Origin: Pseudogemmatithrix spongiicola
Lineage (GTDB): Bacteria; Gemmatimonadota; Gemmatimonadetes; Gemmatimonadales; Gemmatimonadaceae
DNA: 64,000 nt
NCBI RefSeq assembly: GCF_030623445.1
Contig: NZ_CP130613.1
Coordinates: 2,108,001-2,172,000 of the forward strand
Direction: 5' to 3'
The notes under the pieces were generated by a model, which had not been told where the DNA came from, did no database searches, and worked only from the letters and a program-made list of their open reading frames with translations. Positions 23,294 to 32,648 of this stretch are shown in pieces (position 1 is the first letter of the stretch; the number at the start of each line of letters is the position of its first letter). Made by a program: the position numbers and the translations under genes.

Positions 23294-26272
23294 TCACGAC
23301 GATGTAGCAAGGAGGTCATCGAGCGTCCGAACCACGGTGTACTCCGCTGGACTCTCCCTGACCGCAAGCGCACGGAAATGCGCCTTGCCGCACTCAATCT
23401 TTCCCTTCTCCACGTCACGGAGACTGTCCAGGAAGAGATCCCCCTTCGTCTCCACCACGAAGTAGAGGCGCTCCGCACCATCCTTCTCGACCAGCACCGC
23501 CCAGTCCGGGTTGTAGCCACCGAGCGGCGTTGGCACGACGAACCACCCCGGCAGCTTGGCGTACACCTTGATCGAGTCGTTCTTCTCTAACTGGTCAGCA
23601 AAGGCGCGCTCGACGTCCGAGTCGTATACGACACCCTCATAGACCGCCTTCTTCGCCTCCAACAGATTCTTGAGGTAGCCAGTCAGCTCCTTCTCCGCGA
23701 AGAGCTCTTGCGCGTAGTAGTGCTCGTCGCCCATCCGCTCGTACTTGATGCCATCGACGATAGCGAGGCGCTTGCAGCGATTGATCGCCTCAGCGGTGAA
23801 CTCGATGAAGGCCTGCGGATTGCGCTTGAAGTCACCGAGCCTCCCGCTACCGGTTAGGATGCGCTGGATGCTTCGGCGGGTCAGTTGCGTACGGTCCTGC
23901 AGGTCGGTGAGCAGATCGGGCAACTCGATGTCGGCCTCATCGAGCACCACCGTAGCCGACCCCGCCCGCTCTGTGGCCTCGACGCCGGCCTTGCCAATGG
24001 CAATGTCAGCCTTACGCCACTGCAAGCGGGTTTTCGGGATTGGAGGCGCCTCGCGCACCGCGCGGATGCAGTTCTCGACAAGCTTCTCGTTGTCGAACTG
24101 CACGCGATAAGTCGTCTTGTGCTTGATACGATCCCACAGAGCCTTGAACTCAGGGCTGTGCAACACGGCTTGACGAGTGCCAACCTGCCGACGCTCGTCA
24201 GCGTTCTTGATCTCGAGGCGCCCTGCCAGCTTCTTCAAGACCTGGGCGATCTGATCGCGCTGCGTAGCGAACGGTTCTGGCATAGTTAGAGTACCGTCCT
24301 TCAACGCCTGCTTTAGCGCATCCTGCACCTTCCCTCTCGCGTCTATGAGCCCAACGGCCTTGAGGTGGTCCCACAGCGCCCTGGATTGCTTAACGCCAAG
24401 CGGCGCGGTGCTGCCGTCAGGCTGTGGGACCGCGAGCCCAGCGAACTGGTGCGGCTCGACGACGCCGAATCGTATTCCCGTATCCTGCTCGATCTCCTTC
24501 TGAAGGTTCTCGGCGAACTGTTCGTAGCGCTCCATCGCGACAACAGTAAGCGTGTTGACCTCGAAGCCGCGTACACGCTCGCCGTTCTGGTTGACGCAGA
24601 GTCGCAGCCCTCGCCCAATCGTCTGGCGCCGTTCGCGTTCGGTCTGGATGTCACGCAGGGTACAGATCTGGAAGACGTTCGGGTTGTCCCAACCTTCTTT
24701 TAGCGCAGAGTGTGAGAAGATGAACTTGAGCGGCGTCTCGAACCCGAGCAGCTTCTCTTTCTCCTTCATAATCAAGTTGTAGGCGCGCTCAGCGTTGTCG
24801 CGGTTCGTCTGGTTGTTCTCCGCGGTGTCCGTCCATCCGCCCTTCTTGTCGATGGAGAAGTAACCATTGTGCACCGCCTCAGCGGCACGAGTGAGGTCCA
24901 CCTCCTGAAACAGCGTGCGATAGTCGGGCAGATTCGCCGCGCGGCGGTACTCCTCTTCAAAGATACGCGCGTACTCTCCCTTCACCGGATTGCCGTCTGC
25001 GTCGTACGACCGGTACTTGGCAACCTCATCGATGAAGAACAGCGATAGCACCTTGATGCCTTGCGGCCTGAGACGCTTCTCCTTGTCCAGGTGCTCTCGA
25101 ATCGTCCTGCGGATCATCTCGCGTTGCACCGCCATCGGATCTACGTCACCCCAAGCCTGCCCGGGCTTCAGATAGTGCTCACCACCAGGCACTCGCAACT
25201 CTAGGTACGTGTCGCCCTTAGCCACACGGATCTCGCCAATCCTGCAGTCAGTGTAGAGTGCTCGGCCGGTAGTCAGCTCCAAGCTGTCGCCGTCCTGGAC
25301 GGTAACCTCCTGCCGGCGCACCCCGCCCCCTGCAACCTGCATATCCAGCTCAACCCGTGCACTGACCGCACCGCGCCTGTTGTTAGCGGAAACAAGCCGC
25401 ACATAGGGCTTGTTGTGAGCGTCTTCGATCGTTGCCGATGCGACCTCGATTTGCTTCACCAGCCGCCTCTCATACGCATCCACCGCGTCAAGCCGGTAGA
25501 CCATATGGTGCTTGTCCACATGGGTGGCGGAGTAGCGCAAGGTGCAGAGCGGGTTCATCGCATCGAGTGCTTCTTTGCCGCGTCCCTCGAGGCCGCCGTC
25601 TACGCTCTGCGGCTCGTCCACGATTAAGACGGGACGCGTGGCCCTGATTAGGTCGATCGGCTTCTCGCCGCCGGTCTTCTCACTGTCCTTGTAGAGGTTG
25701 TTGACGTCCTTCTTGTTGATGGCTCCCACAGTAACCACCATGATCTGGATGCTGGCACTGGTGGCGAAACTGCGTACCTGGCCAAGCTTGGCAGAGTCGT
25801 ACAGAAAGAAGTCGAAGGGGACGCCGGCATAGAGCCCTCGGAAGTGCTCCTCGGTAATCTGTAGCGACTTGTAGACCCCCTCTTTAATCGCCACTGACGG
25901 CACAACGATCACGAACTTGGTGAATCCATACCGCTTGTTCAGCTCAAAGATCGTTCGCAGATAGACGTACGTCTTGCCGGTACCGGTCTCCATCTCGACT
26001 GTGAAGTCGCCCGAAGCCAGCGTGCCCGACGGGAGGAGACTGTGGCGCAGCTGAATGTCCTCGAGGTTCTTCAACAATTCCTCGTCGAGCAGCGTCAGCC
26101 GGTTTCCAACACCCAGGTCGCTTTCGGCAAAGGCCAATGCCTCCTGTCCGCCCACCGCATTCCGTGTAACGGTGAACTCCGTGCGACAGACCTCCTGCCC
26201 GCGGAACAGGTCGCAGACGGCCTCGATCGCTTGAAGCTGGTAGTCAAGGTTCGGCTCGAAGTGGAGCCTCAT
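23294..26272 (-). CDS. Type III restriction enzyme, Res subunit
   Basis: A 992-residue SF2 helicase/nuclease. Walker A is METGTGKTY (94-102), the DEAD-box variant is VDEPQS as usual for Res, motif III-like RYSATHVDKHH, and motif VI QTIGRGLRL. The C-terminal PD-(D/E)xK nuclease is visible as YNPDWAVLVEK followed by VVETKGD. Res works only with Mod and cuts after ATP-dependent communication between two inversely oriented sites. ATG at 26272 gives the usual short N-terminus MRLHFEPNLDYQLQAI; the 150-bp gap to mod is unusually long for this pair and contains a CTCGGAG/CTCCGAG palindrome. Confidence 0.96.
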   Translation of the reverse strand: MRLHFEPNLDYQLQAIEAVCDLFRGQEVCRTEFTVTRNAVGGQEALAFAESDLGVGNRLTLLDEELLKNLEDIQLRHSLLPSGTLASGDFTVEMETGTGKTYVYLRTIFELNKRYGFTKFVIVVPSVAIKEGVYKSLQITEEHFRGLYAGVPFDFFLYDSAKLGQVRSFATSASIQIMVVTVGAINKKDVNNLYKDSEKTGGEKPIDLIRATRPVLIVDEPQSVDGGLEGRGKEALDAMNPLCTLRYSATHVDKHHMVYRLDAVDAYERRLVKQIEVASATIEDAHNKPYVRLVSANNRRGAVSARVELDMQVAGGGVRRQEVTVQDGDSLELTTGRALYTDCRIGEIRVAKGDTYLELRVPGGEHYLKPGQAWGDVDPMAVQREMIRRTIREHLDKEKRLRPQGIKVLSLFFIDEVAKYRSYDADGNPVKGEYARIFEEEYRRAANLPDYRTLFQEVDLTRAAEAVHNGYFSIDKKGGWTDTAENNQTNRDNAERAYNLIMKEKEKLLGFETPLKFIFSHSALKEGWDNPNVFQICTLRDIQTERERRQTIGRGLRLCVNQNGERVRGFEVNTLTVVAMERYEQFAENLQKEIEQDTGIRFGVVEPHQFAGLAVPQPDGSTAPLGVKQSRALWDHLKAVGLIDARGKVQDALKQALKDGTLTMPEPFATQRDQIAQVLKKLAGRLEIKNADERRQVGTRQAVLHSPEFKALWDRIKHKTTYRVQFDNEKLVENCIRAVREAPPIPKTRLQWRKADIAIGKAGVEATERAGSATVVLDEADIELPDLLTDLQDRTQLTRRSIQRILTGSGRLGDFKRNPQAFIEFTAEAINRCKRLAIVDGIKYERMGDEHYYAQELFAEKELTGYLKNLLEAKKAVYEGVVYDSDVERAFADQLEKNDSIKVYAKLPGWFVVPTPLGGYNPDWAVLVEKDGAERLYFVVETKGDLFLDSLRDVEKGKIECGKAHFRALAVRESPAEYTVVRTLDDLLATSS

Positions 26273-26423
26273 CGGGGACCGCCCTTCCTGCCTTGTGTGC
26301 TTGCAGCTGCACCGGGGAGCCGCGACTGCCTCGGAGCCTCCGAGAGCACGAGGCGAATCGGAACCGACGCCCCGTACTCTGCCGCAGGGCGCCTGCCGGT
26401 CGGTTCGTTTGGCTTCGACACTT

Positions 26424-28367
26424 CTACAGGCTCCGCACGTTTGTGATGCCGTGCTGATTAAGTATGGCCGCCATATTGGTCTTGGCCACGTCGTCGGCAA
26501 AGGCGCTGTCGCGGAACACGCAGGTGGTGTCGCCCGCCGGCGAGAGCGCCTTGTGCCAGTCCACGATGCCTTCAGCGAGGAGATTCACCTCTTCGCGAGT
26601 AATCTCTGTAGTGAGACACGCTAGGAGCACTCCGCCTCCGATGCTGTGCACCTCCCGGCCGGCGATAGTCGCTTTCTGGATTGGCACACACAGATCGAGG
26701 CCCAGCTTAAGCAGCAGCTCGTAAAGGATGTCCTGCTCGGTGCGGCCTTCCTTAAGGTGGTCGGCGTGCTCGAGGAGCGTTTCTTCCAGATTGTCGCGAT
26801 CAGGCTCCCACGCACGGATGTTGCTGGAGTCGAGCTTGAACACGCGGAATCCAAGATCACCAGCGAAGAGCGGATTGTCACCCCTGACCTTCGCCGCGGC
26901 GCGACGAAGACGCTCCTTGGTCAGCTCAGCGATATTGCGCGGCTTGCCGAGTTTGTCGCAGAAGTCGGCCGGCACCTTTTGTTCTCTTGTCTCTGGGTCC
27001 AGTGGTTCGGGCAGTTGGACGAGGATAAAGCGCCTCTGACCGCCGTCGCTCGCATTGTGCTCAAGCACGGCGTGTGCAGTGGTGCCGCTGCCGGCGAAAA
27101 AGTCCACAACGATTGCATCCTGCTCCGCAGCCGCCATTTGAAGAATGTGCCGGAGCAGACCAACTGGCTTCGGATAGCTGAAAACCTTCTCTCCGTCGAA
27201 GAGAGTCTTGAGAGCCCGCGTTGCCTTCTTGTTGCCCTCCAGTTCGTCCCAAAGGTTCGACGGCTGCTTAAGGCGTCCTTCAAGGTAGAACTTCTGATAC
27301 ACTTGCCACGTGAGCGCGCCGCTACTCTCGACCTGCTGCCATTCGATGAGACCTTCAGCAACCATCTCCTCATAGCGATCCCGACCACAGATCCATCGGC
27401 TCTGATAGCCCGTAGGTCCAATCGGAAATATCTCGCTACCGTCCGGAGCGGTTAGTCCAAAGTACATACTAGGCCGATCCTCTCGTCTGTCCTCACCTCC
27501 GGTCCTGCGCAGAGACCGAATGAGGTACCTACCGTTCGCGTCTTCGCGGTCGTAGATCGCGGCGTCATCTTCACTGAAGGCGACGCCCTGAATCTCGACA
27601 TCCGGCTGCCGCAAGTAGAGAAGGACGTTGTCCGTTTCGTTGACCAGCGTTCGGAATCCACCGCCAGTCGGTGTTCCTGTGACTCGTGCCACACATCCAG
27701 CGTAGCACTCGGGACCAAACACTTCGTCACAGACTGCCTTTAGGTTGGAAAGCTCATTGTCATCGATTGAAATAAAGATCGCACCGGACTGCTTAAGCAG
27801 GGCCCGCGCCAGCTTCAACCGCGGATACATCATGTTGAGCCAATCCGTATGGAACCTTCCACTGGCCTCAGTATTGCTGCTAGTCCTCCGCCCGCCCTCT
27901 GTCTGTGACGTGAGCTCAAGGTAGTTCTTGATGTTGTCCTTGAAGTCGTCGGGATATACGAAGTCTTTGCCCGTGTTATAGGGCGGGTCGATGTAAATGA
28001 GCTTCACCTTCCCCGCGTAGCTCTTCTGAAGGAGCTTGAGCACCTCGAGGTTGTCGCCCTCGATCATCACATTCTGGGTCGTCTCCCAGTCAACGCTGTC
28101 CTCTGGGCAGGGGCGCAACGTGCCGGTGGAGGGTGTGAGGGCAAGCTGCCGGGCGCGACGCTTGCCGTGCCACGTGAGGCCGTACTTCTCCTCGGCGTCG
28201 GTTACCGTCCTGTCGCCAACAAGCGACTTAAGCACGTCCACGTTGATAGCGACGCCATCCAGCCCCTCGGTCACAAGCTCGGGAAACAAAGCCTTGAGGC
28301 GCTCGACGTTCTCAGACACGAGATCTGCGCTCTTGGTCTCCGAATCTGCGGCAGACAGCTTCTTCAT
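26424..28367 (-). CDS. Type III restriction system DNA methyltransferase, Mod subunit
   Basis: A 647-residue beta-class adenine methyltransferase. The catalytic motif IV DPPYNTG is at 127-133, before the SAM-binding motif I VDFFAGSGTTAHAV (about 424-437), the order expected for Mod proteins. The variable target-recognition region lies in between (about 210-380). The C-terminal part (about 480-647) contacts Res. It methylates one strand of an asymmetric site at N6-adenine; the target cannot be read from the sequence. It starts 14 bp after the DUF4391 stop. Confidence 0.96.
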   Translation of the reverse strand: MKKLSAADSETKSADLVSENVERLKALFPELVTEGLDGVAINVDVLKSLVGDRTVTDAEEKYGLTWHGKRRARQLALTPSTGTLRPCPEDSVDWETTQNVMIEGDNLEVLKLLQKSYAGKVKLIYIDPPYNTGKDFVYPDDFKDNIKNYLELTSQTEGGRRTSSNTEASGRFHTDWLNMMYPRLKLARALLKQSGAIFISIDDNELSNLKAVCDEVFGPECYAGCVARVTGTPTGGGFRTLVNETDNVLLYLRQPDVEIQGVAFSEDDAAIYDREDANGRYLIRSLRRTGGEDRREDRPSMYFGLTAPDGSEIFPIGPTGYQSRWICGRDRYEEMVAEGLIEWQQVESSGALTWQVYQKFYLEGRLKQPSNLWDELEGNKKATRALKTLFDGEKVFSYPKPVGLLRHILQMAAAEQDAIVVDFFAGSGTTAHAVLEHNASDGGQRRFILVQLPEPLDPETREQKVPADFCDKLGKPRNIAELTKERLRRAAAKVRGDNPLFAGDLGFRVFKLDSSNIRAWEPDRDNLEETLLEHADHLKEGRTEQDILYELLLKLGLDLCVPIQKATIAGREVHSIGGGVLLACLTTEITREEVNLLAEGIVDWHKALSPAGDTTCVFRDSAFADDVAKTNMAAILNQHGITNVRSL

Positions 28368-28381
28368 CGAGTCCTCATTCC

Positions 28382-29140
28382 TCAGAGCCTTGCCAGCGCC
28401 GCAGCCAGCTCGGCCTCGACGCGCTTAAGTTCGAGATTCAGTTCCACTTGCCGGGGCACCTGCCGTTCCTTCGCGGCAGCCGCGCGCAGCCGAGCGACTT
28501 CGGCACTATACCGCTCGTGCGCCCGAAGCGCCTCTCGCCTTGCGCAGCGTTCTCCAGCCTCGGACAAGATAGCAAACCGCCCTGACACCTGAGCGGCAAG
28601 CAGTGCAATCAGGGTGTCCATCCAGCCCTGATACAGTTCATACAGGTCGGAGCGCGGCTGCCGTGCCAGAGACAGCGCATTCCGAAACTCTGAAAGCACG
28701 TCCGCCTGCTCCGTCGTCGCTACGTGCGCCGCCACCACCTCGCCATCGAGCACCGTTGATCGCTCCTGCCCCATCGACCATCGCTTGTGGGCCAGTGAAA
28801 GCGCACGACTCCCGCCGTCGTCCGAAAGAAGCAAGACCGGATATGGTATCGCGCGATGAAGCAGTTCGACGAGACGGCCGGCCCTGGCGCCAACCCGAAG
28901 CGAAGCGATAAGCACCGCGATCTCCAGGTACTCACGCACGTCGTCGCGGAACGCTGGCACGCCGACCGTACCCGGCTTCAGGGTGGCCACCCAGTGCACC
29001 TCCTCAACACCTTCAATAATCCGACGCCGGTCAGCAGCCGTCGGCGCACCGTGCTCCACCAGAAGGGTCTTGGGCACACGGCGGCCCACCCGCGCGCTTG
29101 GTGGCAGGTCCAGCGCGGCAATCGTATCGGCAACCGTCAC
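28382..29140 (-). CDS. DUF4391 protein of the helicase/RM operon
   Basis: A 252-residue protein. The N-terminal half matches my memory of DUF4391: RVGRRVPKTLLVEHG, then RRIIEGVEEVHWVATLKPGTVGVP and REYLEIAVLIASLR, and LLHRAIPYPVLLL, an alpha/beta fold of unknown activity. The C-terminal 80 residues are a coiled coil (EVARLRAAAAKERQVPRQVE). The start overlaps the helicase stop by 4 bp (ATGA) and mod follows after 14 bp, so it is bound into the operon. DUF4391 is repeatedly found between SNF2 helicases and type III Mod/Res genes. Confidence 0.85.
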   Translation of the reverse strand: MTVADTIAALDLPPSARVGRRVPKTLLVEHGAPTAADRRRIIEGVEEVHWVATLKPGTVGVPAFRDDVREYLEIAVLIASLRVGARAGRLVELLHRAIPYPVLLLSDDGGSRALSLAHKRWSMGQERSTVLDGEVVAAHVATTEQADVLSEFRNALSLARQPRSDLYELYQGWMDTLIALLAAQVSGRFAILSEAGERCARREALRAHERYSAEVARLRAAAAKERQVPRQVELNLELKRVEAELAAALARL

Positions 29141-32100
29141 GAGGCGTTATCTGACAGGATCGCAAGGAACGCCACTACCTCAAAGTCGTCAATCCCGGCA
29201 AACTCGCCCTCGAGCGCGTGGGTACCGCCCGGGGTAAAGAGGCTGGCGACAGCACGTTCCTCGGTCTTTCCGACGACAGAGGTTACCGCCGCACCAAGGA
29301 GCCGCCTGACACGATTCATATCCTCACCGCGCTTGGTGGCCACGTCGAAGCTGGCGCAGGCAGCGGCGTCGGGCAGATCCCGGCCCACACACATGCGCTT
29401 GAGCCGATCCAGAATCTGCTTTGCCTGCGTAAACGGCAGCAACACGGTGCCGTCGTCGCCGACGTGCACGAGGTAGTGCGGTGCCAGCGGGTAGCCCGGC
29501 TCGAAGGACCGGGCGGCGGCCTCACCCTCGGCTCGTATGCAGTACACAACGCCCGGCGGGATAGCATCGTCCGCGGTGACAACAGCGGCCATCGTCCCGA
29601 GCGGCAGAGTTTCGAGCACACCAGGACGGGCTCGCAGGTACTCCGCCAAGTCAATGCGGAAGTCGGTCAGCGTCAGATCCGCAATCGATACACCGGTGGA
29701 CAGGTCCTCGAGGTCGATGACCGCATCCTGCAGCTTCAGCAACTGCTTGCGACGATACTCGAGGTCGTTCATCGGATTACCTGACTGCTGCTCGATCAGG
29801 TTCTCCTCCCCCGTGGCCGAAATGTCGAGGAGCACCATACGGCCACTCACCTTCTGCTCGAGGCCGATATACTCCTCGAGCTCCATGTTGGGCCAGAAGT
29901 TCACGAGCTGGATGCTGGCATTGGGTGACCCCAGGCGGTCAATCCGACCAAAGCGCTGGATGATCCGGACCGGGTTCCAGTGAATGTCGTAGTTGATCAG
30001 CCAGTCGCAGTCCTGAAGGTTCTGACCTTCAGAAATGCAATCCGTGGCGATGAGCAAGTCGACGTCACCCTCATCCGCCAGTTCCTCTGGCCGCTCTTTC
30101 GAACGCGGCGCAAAGGAAGTCAAGATCGACGCAAGATCCCTGCGCAGACCGGGCAGCGTGGTCTGGTTTCCGCCCGCGCCTGTGACCAGCGCGGCGTGTA
30201 TTCCCAGGGACTTCTTGGCCCAGGGAGCGAGCTGTTCGTACAGGTAGCGGGCAGTGTCGGCGAACGCGGTGAAGACGATGACCTTGCGGTTGCCGGGATT
30301 GATTGGCTGGCGACACTTGTGCTCGATCACCTCGCGCAGTGCCGCCAGCTTGGCGTCTCGGCCGGCATCGACCTCCCGCGCCGCGGAGACTAAGCTCGCA
30401 AGCCGGTTACGGTCCTCGATCAAGTCCTGCCTCCAGCGCACCACGTCCACGTCCCTGAGCAACACCTTGACCTTGCGCCCAACGACCAGGCTCTCGAACG
30501 CTGGATCCTCAAGGTCGAGGTCATCAGCGGACATCTCTATCTCTTCCAAGTCGTCGGCCTGCGCCTCGATGCGCGCGATCGTCGCCTCTACGTCGCGGAG
30601 CTGGCGCTCCACGGTGAGCGCGAATGACGGCACCGCGCTCTCCATCCGTTTCAAGACATTGACCCGCAGCAAGTGTATGAGGCTTTCCTCGCGGTCAACC
30701 TGGCGGAAGAAGCCCGTTCCCCCCTTCACCTGAGTGCTGTACTTGCGATCGTAGGCCTCCTGCTTGTGCGGCAGCACGTAACGTAGGGGGGCGTATGAGG
30801 CGAGGTTCAGCCGGCGAATCTCGAGATTGATGGCCGCGATTGCCGGGAATTCTCCTGCTCGATCCACGTCGGCCTTGATGTTGATGGGCCTGAGGCGCTC
30901 TGGGAATCGGCCAGTTTCCTTGGTGCCGTAGTACTTCTCGATGTGGCGACGAGAACGAGCGATGGTAAGGAGGTCGAGCAAAGTGAAGTAGTCGAATCCC
31001 AGCATCTCAATGAGACGCGAGGGCGTGCGTTCGGCTTCGTCCAGATCGAGCCAGCGGTTGAACTGCCGCTGCGCAAGGCGAGTCGTGGCATCAATGCTTC
31101 CGATGCCGTGGTCCAACAGTGCGGTGTCGTCGCCCTCGGTGGCGAATGCGATCTGATTCCTGAGGTCAGCCAGGCGGTTGTTAACTGGCGTGGCCGAGAG
31201 CATCAGAACCCGCGTTTTCACCCCTTCGCGGATGATCTTGCGCATGAGACGGTCATAGCGCGTCTCGCCTCCGGCCTGAGGCGTCTTCTTGTTCCGGAAG
31301 TTGTGCGACTCGTCGATCACAACGAGATCGTAATTGCCCCAGTTCACGTGGGCGAGATCGATATCGCCGGAAAGCCCGCCGTCACGGGACAAGTCCGTGT
31401 GATTCAGGACATCGTAGTTAAACCGGTCCCCCGCCAGCACGTTCCGACGGTCATTGGCCTTGTAGAGCGTCCAGTTGTCGCGCAGACGCTTTGGGCAAAG
31501 CACCAGCACCCGATCATTCCGAAGCTCGTGGTACTTGATGATGGCCAGTGCTTCGAAAGTCTTTCCGAGCCCCACGCTGTCTGCGATAATGCAGCCGCCG
31601 AACCGCTCTAGCTTGTCGATAGCACCGACCACGCCGTCTCGCTGGAACTTGTAGAGCTTCTTCCACACCTGCGTCTCGCGGATCCCCGTGGCCGACTTGA
31701 CGACCCGCTCCTCATCCAAGTCGTCTCCGCGCGCCTTGAAGACGTGATGTAAAATCAGGTTGTAGACGAGGGATGGATCCTTGTGCGAAGCCAGACCGTC
31801 GAGCTCGGCCAGCAGCTCACTCTTGGCGCTCTCGTCAGCGAGCAAGCTTTTCCACTGAACGTCAAACCAGCCGCTCAACGCTGCCGCTTCGCCGACCGAC
31901 TCGGATGCTTGGATCAGGCTGAGCGAGTTTCCAGGGGCGAGCCCGAGGCCATCCGTGCTCAGGGAGAGTGAGCCCAGCACCACGTTGAGCGGCGCGCCGG
32001 AGGCATCACGCACCACGGCGGTGCCTTGAGGCACGGCTCCCCTAGCTCGGCGCACCTCAACTGTCGTTCTTAGCCATTCGGCCAGAGAACGGGCGAGCCA

Positions 32101-32340
32101 ACGCTGCTGAAGCCGATTCCGGGCTGCGCGATCCTGCTCTGAGCCCAGGAGTAGCAGGTCGGAGCCAGACCTCGGTAGTACGAGCCGGCTGTGGCCGAGC
32201 CTGGACAACGGCGCTCTCAGTTCCGCGAAGGCGAAGAGCGAGAGCGACGACGTCACCAGGTCAAGTCGCCGTCCCGGTTGCAATGCGGAGCTGAAGATGT
32301 CGATGACTCGATCGCTACCGGCATTCGCAACTAGTCGCAT
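29137..32340 (-). CDS. SNF2-family helicase with degenerate PLD-like N-terminal domain
   Basis: A 1067-residue protein leading the operon. Residues 1-150 look like a phospholipase-D-type nuclease domain (DIFSSALQPGRRLDLVTSS, then VLGSLSLSTDGLG in place of the GSxNxT motif) but the HxK residues are missing. The SNF2/RapA-type motor follows: FGGCIIADSVGLGKT (Walker A), VLCPKRLRDNW, VVIDESHNF (motif II), LMLSATPVNNR, then C-terminal helicase motifs LIATDCISEGQNLQDC and QRFGRIDRLGS. Residues 880-1067 are of unknown fold. RapA-like translocases of this kind remodel protein-DNA complexes; here it probably cooperates with Mod/Res. Confidence 0.92.
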   Translation of the reverse strand: MRLVANAGSDRVIDIFSSALQPGRRLDLVTSSLSLFAFAELRAPLSRLGHSRLVLPRSGSDLLLLGSEQDRAARNRLQQRWLARSLAEWLRTTVEVRRARGAVPQGTAVVRDASGAPLNVVLGSLSLSTDGLGLAPGNSLSLIQASESVGEAAALSGWFDVQWKSLLADESAKSELLAELDGLASHKDPSLVYNLILHHVFKARGDDLDEERVVKSATGIRETQVWKKLYKFQRDGVVGAIDKLERFGGCIIADSVGLGKTFEALAIIKYHELRNDRVLVLCPKRLRDNWTLYKANDRRNVLAGDRFNYDVLNHTDLSRDGGLSGDIDLAHVNWGNYDLVVIDESHNFRNKKTPQAGGETRYDRLMRKIIREGVKTRVLMLSATPVNNRLADLRNQIAFATEGDDTALLDHGIGSIDATTRLAQRQFNRWLDLDEAERTPSRLIEMLGFDYFTLLDLLTIARSRRHIEKYYGTKETGRFPERLRPINIKADVDRAGEFPAIAAINLEIRRLNLASYAPLRYVLPHKQEAYDRKYSTQVKGGTGFFRQVDREESLIHLLRVNVLKRMESAVPSFALTVERQLRDVEATIARIEAQADDLEEIEMSADDLDLEDPAFESLVVGRKVKVLLRDVDVVRWRQDLIEDRNRLASLVSAAREVDAGRDAKLAALREVIEHKCRQPINPGNRKVIVFTAFADTARYLYEQLAPWAKKSLGIHAALVTGAGGNQTTLPGLRRDLASILTSFAPRSKERPEELADEGDVDLLIATDCISEGQNLQDCDWLINYDIHWNPVRIIQRFGRIDRLGSPNASIQLVNFWPNMELEEYIGLEQKVSGRMVLLDISATGEENLIEQQSGNPMNDLEYRRKQLLKLQDAVIDLEDLSTGVSIADLTLTDFRIDLAEYLRARPGVLETLPLGTMAAVVTADDAIPPGVVYCIRAEGEAAARSFEPGYPLAPHYLVHVGDDGTVLLPFTQAKQILDRLKRMCVGRDLPDAAACASFDVATKRGEDMNRVRRLLGAAVTSVVGKTEERAVASLFTPGGTHALEGEFAGIDDFEVVAFLAILSDNAS

Positions 32341-32524
32341 GACAACTACTGGGCTCTGGTGTCGTGGCGGAGGCTATTGCCTCTGGGTTTGGATGCAGTT
32401 CGACGCTTCGGTCAACCTACGACTCGGGACGAGTCCGCGACAGCGCAACCGAGCGGCTTACGGAGCGAAATGGCCTAGGGCTGAAGCTGAGGGGGAGGCT
32501 GACAGGGTAGCGGTCTGGTCATCC

Positions 32525-32542
32525 CGCACACTACTCGCACAA
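32525..32542 (+). repeat. Subterminal repeat, right copy
   Basis: It is identical to 15496-15513 over 18 bp and in the same orientation. It lies 107 bp inside the right att repeat. Confidence 0.6.
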
Positions 32543-32552
32543 CTCCAGAAAC

Positions 32553-32577
32553 GAAAAGAGCCCCAATCAAGGGGCTC
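32553..32577 (-). terminator. Minus-strand terminator at the island's right end
   Basis: GAGCCCC and GGGGCTC (32558-32564 and 32571-32577) around a 6-nt loop, followed on the minus strand by TTTTCG. It stops transcription from the serine-hydrolase gene before it enters the island operon. Confidence 0.85.
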
Positions 32578-32648
32578 CGGCTGGCACAACACATTGTCTC
32601 ACAAACACTTATCCAATCACTCATCCCAGCTTCCAACACGCGGTCGTA

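Larger units (their letters stand above)
32341..32648. other. Right end of the island, no gene
   Basis: This stretch presumably carries the promoter of the six-gene minus-strand operon (upstream of 32340), the right copy of the subterminal repeat (32525-32542) and a minus-strand terminator (32553-32577). No convincing coding frame is present. Confidence 0.6.

Noticed and set aside
29137-32340. DISARM system
   Set aside because: A SNF2 helicase and a methyltransferase are present, but there is no DUF1998 drmB or drmA-like gene; Mod and Res are plainly type III.
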